Assembly (NCBI GenBank): GCA_964370965.1 | Contig: CAYJLW010000018.1 | Coordinates: 1 to 56,571, forward strand | Reading direction: 5' to 3' | Source: CAYJLW01 sp964370965 | GTDB taxonomy: Bacteria > Actinomycetota > Acidimicrobiia > UBA2766 | Length of the DNA stretch: 56,571 nt | Part shown: one piece after another, positions 41,723-49,541 of the stretch | How the letters are laid out: each line of letters opens with the position of its first letter | Numbering within the stretch: position 1 is the first letter of the stretch | The notes under the pieces: generated by a model | The model's database searches: none | What the model saw: the letters and a program-made list of their open reading frames with translations, nothing else | Told to the model about the DNA's origin: nothing | Made by a program: the position numbers and the translations under genes

Positions 41723-44098
41723 TCAGCGCCCGACGGACGAAGGGGCTGCGGCCGTCGCCGGAACGGTGGGGATCGTGAAACGGAACACGGCGCCGGCGCC
41801 CTCGTCGCTCTCCACCCAGATCCGCCCGCCCATCGACTGCACGATCCTCCGGGCGATGTAGAGGCCGAGGCCGGCGCCGCCCTGGGACCGGTTCAGGTGG
41901 CTCCCGAGACGCGAGAACCGCTCGAAGACGGTCTCGTGGTGCTCCGGGGGGATGCCAGGGCCCCGGTCGCGGACGAAGACGGTCACCTCTTGGTTGCCGG
42001 GCGCGACTCCGATCTCGACCGGCGAATCCGGCGGGGAGTAGCGGCACGCGTTGGACACCAGGTTCGTGAGGACCTGCTCGATGCGGAGCGGGTCGACCCA
42101 CACGGTGGCATCCGCGCTCTCCGGGGCGACGCGGACGTCGCGGTCTGTTCCCAGGAGGCCGGAGTCCTCGACGACCCGGTCGACGACGTCAGAGATGCAC
42201 ACGGGTTCCACGGAGAAGAGCAGCTCGCCCCGTTCGATCAGTGACACGTCCAGGACGTCCTCGACGAGACGGTCCAGGCGCTGGGCCTGGCGTCGCATCC
42301 GCAGGAGGTGGTCGTCCACCATCGCCCTGTCCAGCGGGAACTCGGGGCGGAGCATCGTGTCTACGAAGCCCCTCAGACACGTCACCGGCGTGCGCAGCTC
42401 GTGGGACACCGTGGCCACGAAGTCCTGCTTGGCCTGTTCCAGCTCCAGGACGGACGTCATGTCGCGGGCGATGAGAACGGTTGTCTGCGGGCGCCCGGAC
42501 GTCGTGGCGAGGCGGCCCGCCGAGAGGTGCAGATGCCGGGGCCCCCCGGCTCCGTTCACGACGACCATCGTGGTGCGTTCGCCGGGTGTGAGCGCGTCCA
42601 CCCAGGCACGCGCGTTCCAGGGCACACCCTCTTCGGTGACGGCATCGAGCACGTCGGGCAGCGGGCGGCCCTTGGCGCGCTTCGCCGGCGTGCCGGTGAC
42701 GTCGACCATGGCCGGGTTCCAGACACTGACGAGGCCGTCGGTGTCGAGGGCGACGATGCCGTCCGAGGAGCCTTCGACGATGCGCGCGAGCCTGGCGTGC
42801 TCCTCGCCGATCTCCTCGAAGAGCCGGGCGTTCTCCGCCGCCGTGGCCACCTGGTTGGCGAACGTGGTGAGCACCTGGAGGTCCCGGTCGGTGACGTCGG
42901 CGCGGTGTCGGAACCCGAACGCGAGTGCCCCGATGCACTCGTCTCCGGCGAGCAGCGGGGTCACGAGACAGGCCTGCAGGCAGAGGCGCTTCAGGTGGGC
43001 GGCTTCCTCCGGCGTCGCGGTCTTGACGTCCACGATCCGGGTCGCGCGCTCCGACGCGAGGCGGGGCCAGAACCCGAGAGCCGCCCGGGCGGGGTCCGCA
43101 AGCACCTCGGAGGTCGTCTCGCCGTCGGCGCAGCGGTACACCGTGGGGCCCGAGCGGCTCTGGGGGGCGGGAGGCACAGGGCCTGCGGTCGTGGAATGGT
43201 TCAGGAGGGCGAGCTCCGCGACGTCGCCCCGGCTGAGATCGGCGGCGCGTTCCAGCACGGCCCGGGCCATGTCGTCCGTCTGCAGATGGGAGATCTCCCG
43301 CGAGGCCGCCTCCAGCCTCCTCCAGATGTCCCTCTCCGTCCGGGCCCGCAGGGAGCTCCGGTAGGAGTAGGCGAGCAGGGCGAGCATCGGCGGCGCGAAG
43401 ACGAGCATCTCCGGGGCCGTGACGGCGATCGCCACGACGAAGATCCCCGAGAGCGTGTTGCCGGCCCACACGAAGACACTGAGGGCGAGTCCCCTCCTGT
43501 ACACGGACCAGAACGGCATCCGCTGGGAAAGGGCCACGGCGAACGCCACGGTGAGCCCGTTCCACACGAAGAAGGCGAGGCAAGCCAGGACGGTGGCCCC
43601 GGCAGTGTGGAACTCGAGGGAGTCGAAGTGCCGGACGTGGCCGCCGGCGGCGGCGAACACGCGGGCCGCCAAGAACAGGCCCACGATGATCCCGGCGGTG
43701 TTGAAGAGCACCTTCACAGGGGCGGCGCGCGACGCCAGGTAGCCGATCGGGACGCCGCACGCTGCCGTCACCACCAGCCAGGGCCAGGGCAACATGACGA
43801 GGCCCACGACGACAGCGGCCTCGCTCCATGTGAACATGTGCTCGCTCACGCCGAAGCGCAGGGCCAGGATGCGGCTGTCTGCGAGGGCGAACACGGCGAC
43901 GAAGACGAGGGCCAGCCAGGGGGGCGGTGCCGGCCTGGCTGCCGAGATCTGCTGCAGGGCGAGGGCGAGGACGACCGCGCCCGCGGCTGCCATGGCGCTG
44001 ACGTAGACCGTGAGGCCCTCGCCCCGCATGCCGGAGGACGAGGGGTCGCGACGTGCCAGCGGCGCGGGAGGGCCCGCCTCGGCCCTGCTCAGCCCCAT
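41723..44098 (-). CDS. membrane-bound sensor histidine kinase (8 TM, GAF, PAS), module copy 2
   Basis: 791 residues, paralogous to the kinase at 37422 over its whole length. It has the same eight-helix region with FTWSEAAVV, GAF-like domain with LVTPLLAGDECIGALAF, PAS domain with SSDGIVALDTDG, the identical SHELRTPVTCLRGF box, and HATPase boxes LTNLVSNACRYSP, DRGPGIPPE and GGAGLGLYIARR. The ATG at 44098 lies 10 bp inside the end of the protease gene, so coupling is even tighter than in copy 1. The open frame continues upstream through the repeat array, but that is a shadow of the protease C-terminus. Confidence 0.9.
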   Translation of the reverse strand: MGLSRAEAGPPAPLARRDPSSSGMRGEGLTVYVSAMAAAGAVVLALALQQISAARPAPPPWLALVFVAVFALADSRILALRFGVSEHMFTWSEAAVVVGLVMLPWPWLVVTAACGVPIGYLASRAAPVKVLFNTAGIIVGLFLAARVFAAAGGHVRHFDSLEFHTAGATVLACLAFFVWNGLTVAFAVALSQRMPFWSVYRRGLALSVFVWAGNTLSGIFVVAIAVTAPEMLVFAPPMLALLAYSYRSSLRARTERDIWRRLEAASREISHLQTDDMARAVLERAADLSRGDVAELALLNHSTTAGPVPPAPQSRSGPTVYRCADGETTSEVLADPARAALGFWPRLASERATRIVDVKTATPEEAAHLKRLCLQACLVTPLLAGDECIGALAFGFRHRADVTDRDLQVLTTFANQVATAAENARLFEEIGEEHARLARIVEGSSDGIVALDTDGLVSVWNPAMVDVTGTPAKRAKGRPLPDVLDAVTEEGVPWNARAWVDALTPGERTTMVVVNGAGGPRHLHLSAGRLATTSGRPQTTVLIARDMTSVLELEQAKQDFVATVSHELRTPVTCLRGFVDTMLRPEFPLDRAMVDDHLLRMRRQAQRLDRLVEDVLDVSLIERGELLFSVEPVCISDVVDRVVEDSGLLGTDRDVRVAPESADATVWVDPLRIEQVLTNLVSNACRYSPPDSPVEIGVAPGNQEVTVFVRDRGPGIPPEHHETVFERFSRLGSHLNRSQGGAGLGLYIARRIVQSMGGRIWVESDEGAGAVFRFTIPTVPATAAAPSSVGR

Positions 44099-45702
44099 CG
44101 GGAGCCGCCCCAGCGGGACCCACCCCACCGGGAGCCACCCCACCTTGACCCGCCCCACCTTGACCCGCCCCATCGGGAGCCGTCCCAGTTGTCGGAACCC
44201 CACCTTGACCCGCCCCATCGGGAGCCGTCCCAGTTGTCGGAACCCCAGCGGGACCCGTCCCAACCGGAGGCCTCGGATCGGCACTCGGGCGTGTCGCAGA
44301 GCCGGGACCCCGGGAGGACCTCCAGGGCAGCCTTCACGCCTCCCGGAACCGACCCGGCGGCGAGGGCCGCCGCGGCGTCGATGCGGCCGCGACCCTGGGC
44401 GGTGGGAGCGACGCCGTCGACGGGCAGGGCGGTGGACATGAGGAGGCCCTTGACCTCGTCGGGCTGCAGTTCCGGGCGGGCCTCGAGCAGCAACGCGGTG
44501 GCGCCGGACGTGACCGCCGCCGCATGGGAGGTTCCGCTGCCTCGGATGAAACCGGGGGCCACCACGGCGGCCGGGTGCTCACGCTCGATCGCCGAGCCGG
44601 GCGAGGACGTCGAGACCACGTAGGTGCCGGGGGCGACCACGTCCGGCTTCGCGAACGGCCCGGAAGGCGTGCCCCGTGAGGACCACTCCGGGACCGTGTC
44701 GTCGGAGGCGTCGACGTTCTGGCGGTCGTCGAGCGCCCCGACGGTGAGCACGGAGGGCGTGTTGCCGGGCGTGTTGACGGTGGCCTCTTCGGGGCCGTCG
44801 TTGCCGGCGGACACGACGGTTGTGATGCCCCGCTGCCACAGCTCGTCGACGGCGACGTTGAGCGGGTCGACGCCCGGGGCCATCGTGGGGGCCACGCCCC
44901 AGGAGAGGTTCAGCACGCGGACGCCGAGCTGTGGGCCCTGCTGGGACACCCACGACATCGCTCTCAGCATGCGGGCCAGCGTCGTGGAGCCGTCCGCGCC
45001 CGCGACCTTGACGCTCACGATCGTGGCTCCGGGGGCGATTCCGCCGGGGCCCCCGAAGTGGCCGGCGATCACCCCGGCCATGGCCGTGCCGTGCCCCCAA
45101 CGGTCGATGCCGTCTCCTTCGCCGGAGAGGTCCGGACCCGCGACCACACGCCCGGCGAGGGCCGGGACGGGCGTCACCCCGGTGTCGACCAGGGCCACGG
45201 CGACCCCGGCACCCGTGAGGCCGCGCTCCCGGAGGCCGGCCGCCCCGCTCGTCTCCACCACGGGGGACGCGAGCGTCTCTGCGGGGACGTCGGCGACGGG
45301 CACCGGGGCGGGGGCGGCGGAGATGTCCCTGTTCGCGGCGATCAGCTCGACGCTGCCCGTGAGGGCGAGGAGGTCGGCGGCCGCCGCCGGGATCGTGGCC
45401 TCGTAGCCGTCGATGATCGGGACGTCGGCGTCGACGTGGCCGCCGAGGCCGGCGGTGAGGGCCTCGGCCAGCGCGGCGCGCCCGGGTGCCGCCCGCACGA
45501 TCACGCTCACCGTGCCGGTGTCCGGGAGGCTCGGATCGACCCTCTCGAGCTCCTCGGCCTCCCCGGCGGTGTCGGCGTCCTTCGGGTTGGCGGCACCAGC
45601 GGGCGCCGACAACCCGAAACAAGTTGAAGTGATCAGGAGTCCCGCGATCAACCAGCCGGAAATCGCGGGACGCCCCCGTCCCCGCAGCCTCAAGCACATC
45701 AT
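44089..45702 (-). CDS. secreted subtilisin-like protease (S8) with C-terminal SRWGG repeats, module copy 2
   Basis: 537 residues, gap-free, and therefore the reference copy. Signal peptide (about residues 1-38), I9-like propeptide (about 50-115), subtilase domain with Asp in VALVDTGVTP, His in WGHGTAMAGV, Asn in SAGNDGPE and Ser in GTSHAAAVTSG. Near residue 465 a CDTPEC pair precedes about 60 residues of NWDGSRWGG and SRWGG repeats to the stop. No transmembrane or sortase motif follows. No ribosome site is seen; TACGAT at 45706-45711 fits a leaderless start at the second ATG (45699). Confidence 0.9.
   Translation of the reverse strand: MMCLRLRGRGRPAISGWLIAGLLITSTCFGLSAPAGAANPKDADTAGEAEELERVDPSLPDTGTVSVIVRAAPGRAALAEALTAGLGGHVDADVPIIDGYEATIPAAAADLLALTGSVELIAANRDISAAPAPVPVADVPAETLASPVVETSGAAGLRERGLTGAGVAVALVDTGVTPVPALAGRVVAGPDLSGEGDGIDRWGHGTAMAGVIAGHFGGPGGIAPGATIVSVKVAGADGSTTLARMLRAMSWVSQQGPQLGVRVLNLSWGVAPTMAPGVDPLNVAVDELWQRGITTVVSAGNDGPEEATVNTPGNTPSVLTVGALDDRQNVDASDDTVPEWSSRGTPSGPFAKPDVVAPGTYVVSTSSPGSAIEREHPAAVVAPGFIRGSGTSHAAAVTSGATALLLEARPELQPDEVKGLLMSTALPVDGVAPTAQGRGRIDAAAALAAGSVPGGVKAALEVLPGSRLCDTPECRSEASGWDGSRWGSDNWDGSRWGGSRWGSDNWDGSRWGGSRWGGSRWGGSRWGGSRWGGSRWG
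44092..44271. repeat. tandem 15-bp repeat array encoding (SRWGG)n, intact copy
   Basis: About 60 codons of pentapeptide repeat, including two SDNWDGSRWG blocks. The last eleven repeats' worth of Trp are spaced by mostly five residues. This shows what the gap in copy 1 conceals. Confidence 0.85.
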
Positions 45703-45705
45703 GTC

Positions 45706-45711
45706 ATCGTA
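45706..45711 (-). promoter_or_regulatory. -10 element for protease copy 2
   Basis: TACGAT on the minus strand ends 6 bp before the second in-frame ATG (45699), the same spacing as at other leaderless genes here. Confidence 0.45.
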
Positions 45712-45792
45712 CGCAATATGGACAATGAGTCCCTAGTGCCGATTACGTAGTTCTCGCGGGCTTCTGCACCGCGTCCGCTGTTCCGGGGCCCG

Positions 45793-45836
45793 TTCGCGTG
45801 CCGAACGTAACGCGGACGTTCGATTTTGCACGCGAA
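45793..45836. repeat. nested inverted repeat at the island boundary
   Basis: The outer arms TTCGCGTGC (45793-45801) and GCACGCGAA (45828-45836) are perfect complements. Inside, CGAACG (45802-45807) and CGTTCG (45817-45822) are a second perfect pair. It lies about 90 bp upstream of protease copy 2 and next to the break point of the truncated SDR. It may be an operator or a recombination scar. Confidence 0.6.
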
Positions 45837-45849
45837 CACCGTTCGGTGG

Positions 45850-45984
45850 ACTGGTTCCGTCCAAGCCCCGGACGTCGCACACGGCGACGGCCGCCCCCTC
45901 CGCGGCGAGACGCAGCGCTGTCGCCCGGCCGATCCCGGACCCGGCGCCCGTGACGAGCGCCCTACCTCCCGTGACGAGGCCCAC
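45850..45984 (-). pseudogene. truncated short-chain dehydrogenase (N-terminal fragment)
   Basis: From GTG 45984 the frame reads GRALVTGAGSGIGRATALRLAAEGAAVAVCDVRGLDG, which is the first beta-alpha-beta unit of an SDR with an intact NAD motif. After about 45 residues all homology stops (TSPPNGVRVQN...), and the rest of an SDR of about 250 residues is absent. The fragment starts inside the end of the YtcJ gene (23-bp overlap), just as the other operon members overlap, so it was the next operon gene before being cut off at the edge of the protease-kinase island. Confidence 0.75.
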
Positions 45985-47536
45985 CGGTTCCCTCCCTCTC
46001 GTAGGCCGGCTTCCCCGCCACCCAGGTCTGGGCCACGACGGGGGGTCGTTCCGGGTCGAGCGCCCCGTCGAGGATGACGAGGTCCGCCCGCAGGCCGGGG
46101 CGCAGCATCCCGCGCTCGGTCTCCTGGAACCCGGCGTAGGCGGCCCCCGCCGTGTACGCCCGCAGCCATTCCTCGTACGGCAGGGTCTGCTGCGGGATGA
46201 GGACGCCGCCGCTGGACGTGCGCCGTGTCACGCCCCGGGCGGACGTGAGCACGGGTTCGTGGAAGGCGCACGGGTCGTCGGAGGACCCCGCCAACGCCAC
46301 GCCCGCCTCCGCGTAGTCGCGGAACGGCAGCCACGTGGCGTCGTCGGCGACGAGTCCCTCCACGAGGCCGCCCATGTGGTCGAGGAAGCCAGGCTGCACG
46401 ACGGCCACGGCACCCAGGGATGCCATCCGCTCCACGAGGCCGGCGCCGGCGAGTGTGGCGTGCTCCACCCGGAAGCGGTGGTCGCCGTCGCCGTGGCGGC
46501 GGGTGACGGCCTCGAAGGCGTCGAGGGACTCGGCGAGACCGACGTTGCCCATGGCGTGCACCGCGAGCGTGAAGCCCCGGTCGGCGGCGGCGGCGGCGTC
46601 CTCGGGCACGCCGGGCATGGCGAAGCCCATCGTGAGCCGCTGTCCGCCGATGTGCACGTCCATGGCGGGGGCCACGCCCCCGTCGGCGAAGAGCTTGACG
46701 GGTCCCACCCGGAACCGTTCGTCGCCCTCGCCCGTGGGAGGCCCGTCGAGTCGGCCGGGGTCGAGACGGGCGATGATCGCCGCCGGGTGCGGCATCGCCA
46801 GCACTGACACGGGCAGCGCCCCGCTCGCCGCGAGGGAGCGGTAGACCGCCTCGGCCTCCGGGGGCGTGGCGGCGTCGTGCACGGCGGTGACGCCGTCGGC
46901 GAGGAGCTCCCGAGCTCTGGCGCAGATGAGCTCTCCCCAGCGGTCGGGATCGGCGTAGCCCGCCACGGACGCCGCCTGTGCCGCCCCCCAAGCCCGTTCC
47001 ACGAGGCGGCCGTCGGCCTCGCCGCCGGCCCGGCGCATGATCTCCCCGCCCGCCGGGTCCGGGGTGTCGCGTCCGATCCCGAGGGCGTCGAGGCCCCGGG
47101 AGCAGACCACGCCGGTGTGCATCGTCCAGCCGGCGAGGACGACCGGACGGTCGAGGCCGACGGCGTCGAGCTCGTCCCGGGTGACCTGGAAGCCGGCGAC
47201 GGCGTCGTCCCAGGAGTGGCCCCGGACCCAGGCCGCCTCGGGGTGCCGGCCGGCCTGGTCGCGCAGGGCCCGGGCGAGGTCCTCGAGGGACCGCACCCGG
47301 GCGAGGTCGGCCCACTCGGGATGGAGAGCGGCGTGGCAGAGGTGGTTGTGGGCGTCGATGAAGCCGGGCGCGAGCGTGCGGCCGGCGAGGTCGACGCGGT
47401 CCGATCCGGGATGGAGCGAAGCCAGGGCGGCGTCTCCCACGGCGGTGATGCGTCCGTCGGTGACGACGAGACAGGACGCCTCCCCCACGGTGGGATCCAT
47501 CGTGAGGATGCGGCCCCCCGTGAAGACGGTGGTCAT
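45962..47536 (-). CDS. YtcJ-like metal-dependent amidohydrolase
   Basis: 524 residues. FTGGRILTMDP opens the small beta domain, LAPGFIDAHNHL carries the first metal His pair, FTLAVHAMGNVGLAESLDAFE and FRVEHATLAG hold later metal ligands, and ALAGSSDDPCAFHEPV holds the catalytic Asp. LRPGLRADLVILDGAL is the typical return to the beta domain. Such enzymes hydrolyse N-formyl, N-acyl or ring amide bonds; specificity is not deducible. The ATG at 47536 overlaps the stop of the SDR (ATGA). Confidence 0.88.
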   Translation of the reverse strand: MTTVFTGGRILTMDPTVGEASCLVVTDGRITAVGDAALASLHPGSDRVDLAGRTLAPGFIDAHNHLCHAALHPEWADLARVRSLEDLARALRDQAGRHPEAAWVRGHSWDDAVAGFQVTRDELDAVGLDRPVVLAGWTMHTGVVCSRGLDALGIGRDTPDPAGGEIMRRAGGEADGRLVERAWGAAQAASVAGYADPDRWGELICARARELLADGVTAVHDAATPPEAEAVYRSLAASGALPVSVLAMPHPAAIIARLDPGRLDGPPTGEGDERFRVGPVKLFADGGVAPAMDVHIGGQRLTMGFAMPGVPEDAAAAADRGFTLAVHAMGNVGLAESLDAFEAVTRRHGDGDHRFRVEHATLAGAGLVERMASLGAVAVVQPGFLDHMGGLVEGLVADDATWLPFRDYAEAGVALAGSSDDPCAFHEPVLTSARGVTRRTSSGGVLIPQQTLPYEEWLRAYTAGAAYAGFQETERGMLRPGLRADLVILDGALDPERPPVVAQTWVAGKPAYEREGTGGPRHGR

Positions 47537-48348
47537 CTGGGACCTTGCTCCCCCCCACGCCGGTAGGCCTCGGGAACGGCGCGGCGGTCGTAGCGGGACG
47601 CCTGGCGCAGGAAGCGGTCGCCCATGAGGGCCCGCAGCCGCCACACCCAGCGGAACCGCCCGGGCACGAACGCCTCGAAGCGGCCCGAGTCGAGGAGGCC
47701 CAGGACCGCGTCGACGACGGCGTCGGGCGCCACCCGCTGTCCCCGGTAGGCGGATGCCTCCTGGCCGGGGACGTCCCACAGCGGCGTGTCGATCACGCCC
47801 GGATCGACGACGTGGACCGCCACCCCGGTGCCGGCGAGGTCCATGGCGAGCACTTCGCTCATGCCCGTGAGGGCGTACTTGGAGGCGACGTACGCGCCCT
47901 CGCGGGGGGCCGGGAGCCGGCCCGCCACCGAGCCCACGTTCACGATCCGGCCCCGCCCGGCGTCCAGCATGTCGGGCAGGACGGCGAGCGTGACCGCCAT
48001 CGCCCCGAGGTAGTTGAGGCGCATGGTCTCCTCGACGGCGCCGAGGGTGAGCCGGGAGGCGTGCACCCGCCGGGGTGCACCGGCGCAGTTCACGAGGACG
48101 TCCACGCCACCCATCGCTTCCACGGCCGCCCGGCCCGCCGCTGTCGCGGCGTCGAGGCCCGAGAGATCGGCGGGATGCACGACGGCGTCGGACCCGCAGT
48201 CGGCGGCGACGTCGTCGAGGGCGTCCTTGCGACGGGCGACGAGAAAGACGCGAGCCCCCCGGCCCGCCAGCGCCCGGGCGAGCTCGGCGCCGATGCCGCT
48301 CGACGCCCCTGTCACCACGGCACGGGCACCCTCGTACCGGAAGCTCAC
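47533..48348 (-). CDS. short-chain dehydrogenase/reductase (SDR)
   Basis: 271 residues. The NAD(P) motif is AVVTGASSGIGAELA, with the NNAG-type motif present as VNCAGAP. Catalytic Ser is in IVNVGSVAGR and the Tyr-Lys pair in YVASKYALTG. The triad is complete. The Arg in VARRKDAL suggests NADP preference. C-terminal WRLRALMGDRFLRQASRYD is typical of fatty-acyl or ketone SDRs. The GTG at 48348 overlaps the stop of the upstream alcohol dehydrogenase (GTGA). Confidence 0.88.
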   Translation of the reverse strand: MSFRYEGARAVVTGASSGIGAELARALAGRGARVFLVARRKDALDDVAADCGSDAVVHPADLSGLDAATAAGRAAVEAMGGVDVLVNCAGAPRRVHASRLTLGAVEETMRLNYLGAMAVTLAVLPDMLDAGRGRIVNVGSVAGRLPAPREGAYVASKYALTGMSEVLAMDLAGTGVAVHVVDPGVIDTPLWDVPGQEASAYRGQRVAPDAVVDAVLGLLDSGRFEAFVPGRFRWVWRLRALMGDRFLRQASRYDRRAVPEAYRRGGEQGPR

Positions 48349-49541
48349 TCGCCCACCTCCATGACGACCTTGACGGCCCCGGTGCGGCGACGATGCGCGA
48401 TCGTCATGACCGCCTCCTTCCAGCGCTCCAAGGTGAAGCGGTGTGTGATCATCGCCGTCACGTCCAGGCCCGCCGCGACGAGGTCGAAGTAGTGCTCGAA
48501 GGCGTGCTTGCGAACCCCCCGGCGCTCCTCGTCGGAGAAGGCGTTCGCGCCCACGACCCGGACCTCCTTGAAGTAGAGGGGGGTCCACTCGAATCGCTTC
48601 GGGGCCTCGACACCGGCGATCACGACGGTGCCTTGTGTCCCGATGAGGCGGAGGGACGTCTCCACGCTCTCGGGGCTGCCCACGTTGTCGTACACGACGC
48701 CGGGTCCGTCCAGCATCCAGTGCTTCCCGCTCCAGGGCAGGAGGCGGCGGGCGCCCGAGAGTCGGGCGACGGACTCCACGAGGGCGTCGGGCTCCGGCGG
48801 CAGAATCTCGTCGGCGCCGAACTTGCGGGCGAGGTCGGCCGTCTTCGGCCGGCTCGCCGCCCAGATCGTGAGCTCGGGATGGAGGTGACGCAAGAGGGCG
48901 ATGCCGGCGAGGCCGAGTGTCCCGCAGCCGTACACGAGGGCGGGGCGGGCCGGGTCCGGCGGGTTGCGCAGGACGGCGTGCAGGGACACGCTCACGGGGT
49001 CCGCGAGGACGGCGGCGTCCCGGCTCACCCCGGCGGGCACCGGGTGCAGCATCGACGTGTGGGCCGTGATCGCCTCGGCGTGCACGCCGCCGACCCGGGA
49101 GCAGTTCCCGAGATGGATGCCCGGCGGCAGGCGTCCCTCGGTGAAGTTGCGGCAGTGCACGAGCTCCCCGGCCGCGCACGCCGGGCACACGGGCTCGATC
49201 CCTCGGGGGACGCAGGGCAGCCACGGGTCCACGACGGCTGTCTCGCCGGTGTCTCGGCGGCGCACGACCGCCTCGTGCCCCATCACATGGGGGAAGCTGA
49301 TGAGGGACGTGACGGGGTTGTCCCGGGCGCCGTGGAGGAAGACCTGCTTGGTGTCCGAGCCGCAGAACCCGGCGAGGAGCACGTCGGCCACCACCCAGCC
49401 GTCGCCCGGCGGGTCGGGCTCGGGGACGTCCTCGAGGCGCACGGGTCCCAGCGGCGACACCAGCGCCGCCTTTGTGACGTAGCTGCCCAGCTTCGCCGCC
49501 GCCAGCCGGGGAAGGCTGTTGCGGAACACGATCGCCTTCAT
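48345..49541 (-). CDS. zinc-dependent medium-chain alcohol dehydrogenase
   Basis: 398 residues. The catalytic Zn site is visible as GFCGSDTKQ (Cys) and MGHEAVV (His-Glu). A structural-Zn cysteine set lies in CVPRGIEPVCPACAAGELVHC. The cofactor loop is YGCGTLGLAGIALL. The substrate is unknown. It is unusual in having a His-rich stretch (GKHWMLDGP) between the cofactor domain and YDNVGSPES. The ATG at 49541 overlaps the transporter stop (ATGA). It belongs to the 50425-45962 operon. Confidence 0.87.
   Translation of the reverse strand: MKAIVFRNSLPRLAAAKLGSYVTKAALVSPLGPVRLEDVPEPDPPGDGWVVADVLLAGFCGSDTKQVFLHGARDNPVTSLISFPHVMGHEAVVRRRDTGETAVVDPWLPCVPRGIEPVCPACAAGELVHCRNFTEGRLPPGIHLGNCSRVGGVHAEAITAHTSMLHPVPAGVSRDAAVLADPVSVSLHAVLRNPPDPARPALVYGCGTLGLAGIALLRHLHPELTIWAASRPKTADLARKFGADEILPPEPDALVESVARLSGARRLLPWSGKHWMLDGPGVVYDNVGSPESVETSLRLIGTQGTVVIAGVEAPKRFEWTPLYFKEVRVVGANAFSDEERRGVRKHAFEHYFDLVAAGLDVTAMITHRFTLERWKEAVMTIAHRRRTGAVKVVMEVGE

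Noticed and set aside
39765..44271. CRISPR array suggested by regular short repeats
   Set aside because: The 15-bp units are contiguous, without unique spacers, and are in frame within protease genes.
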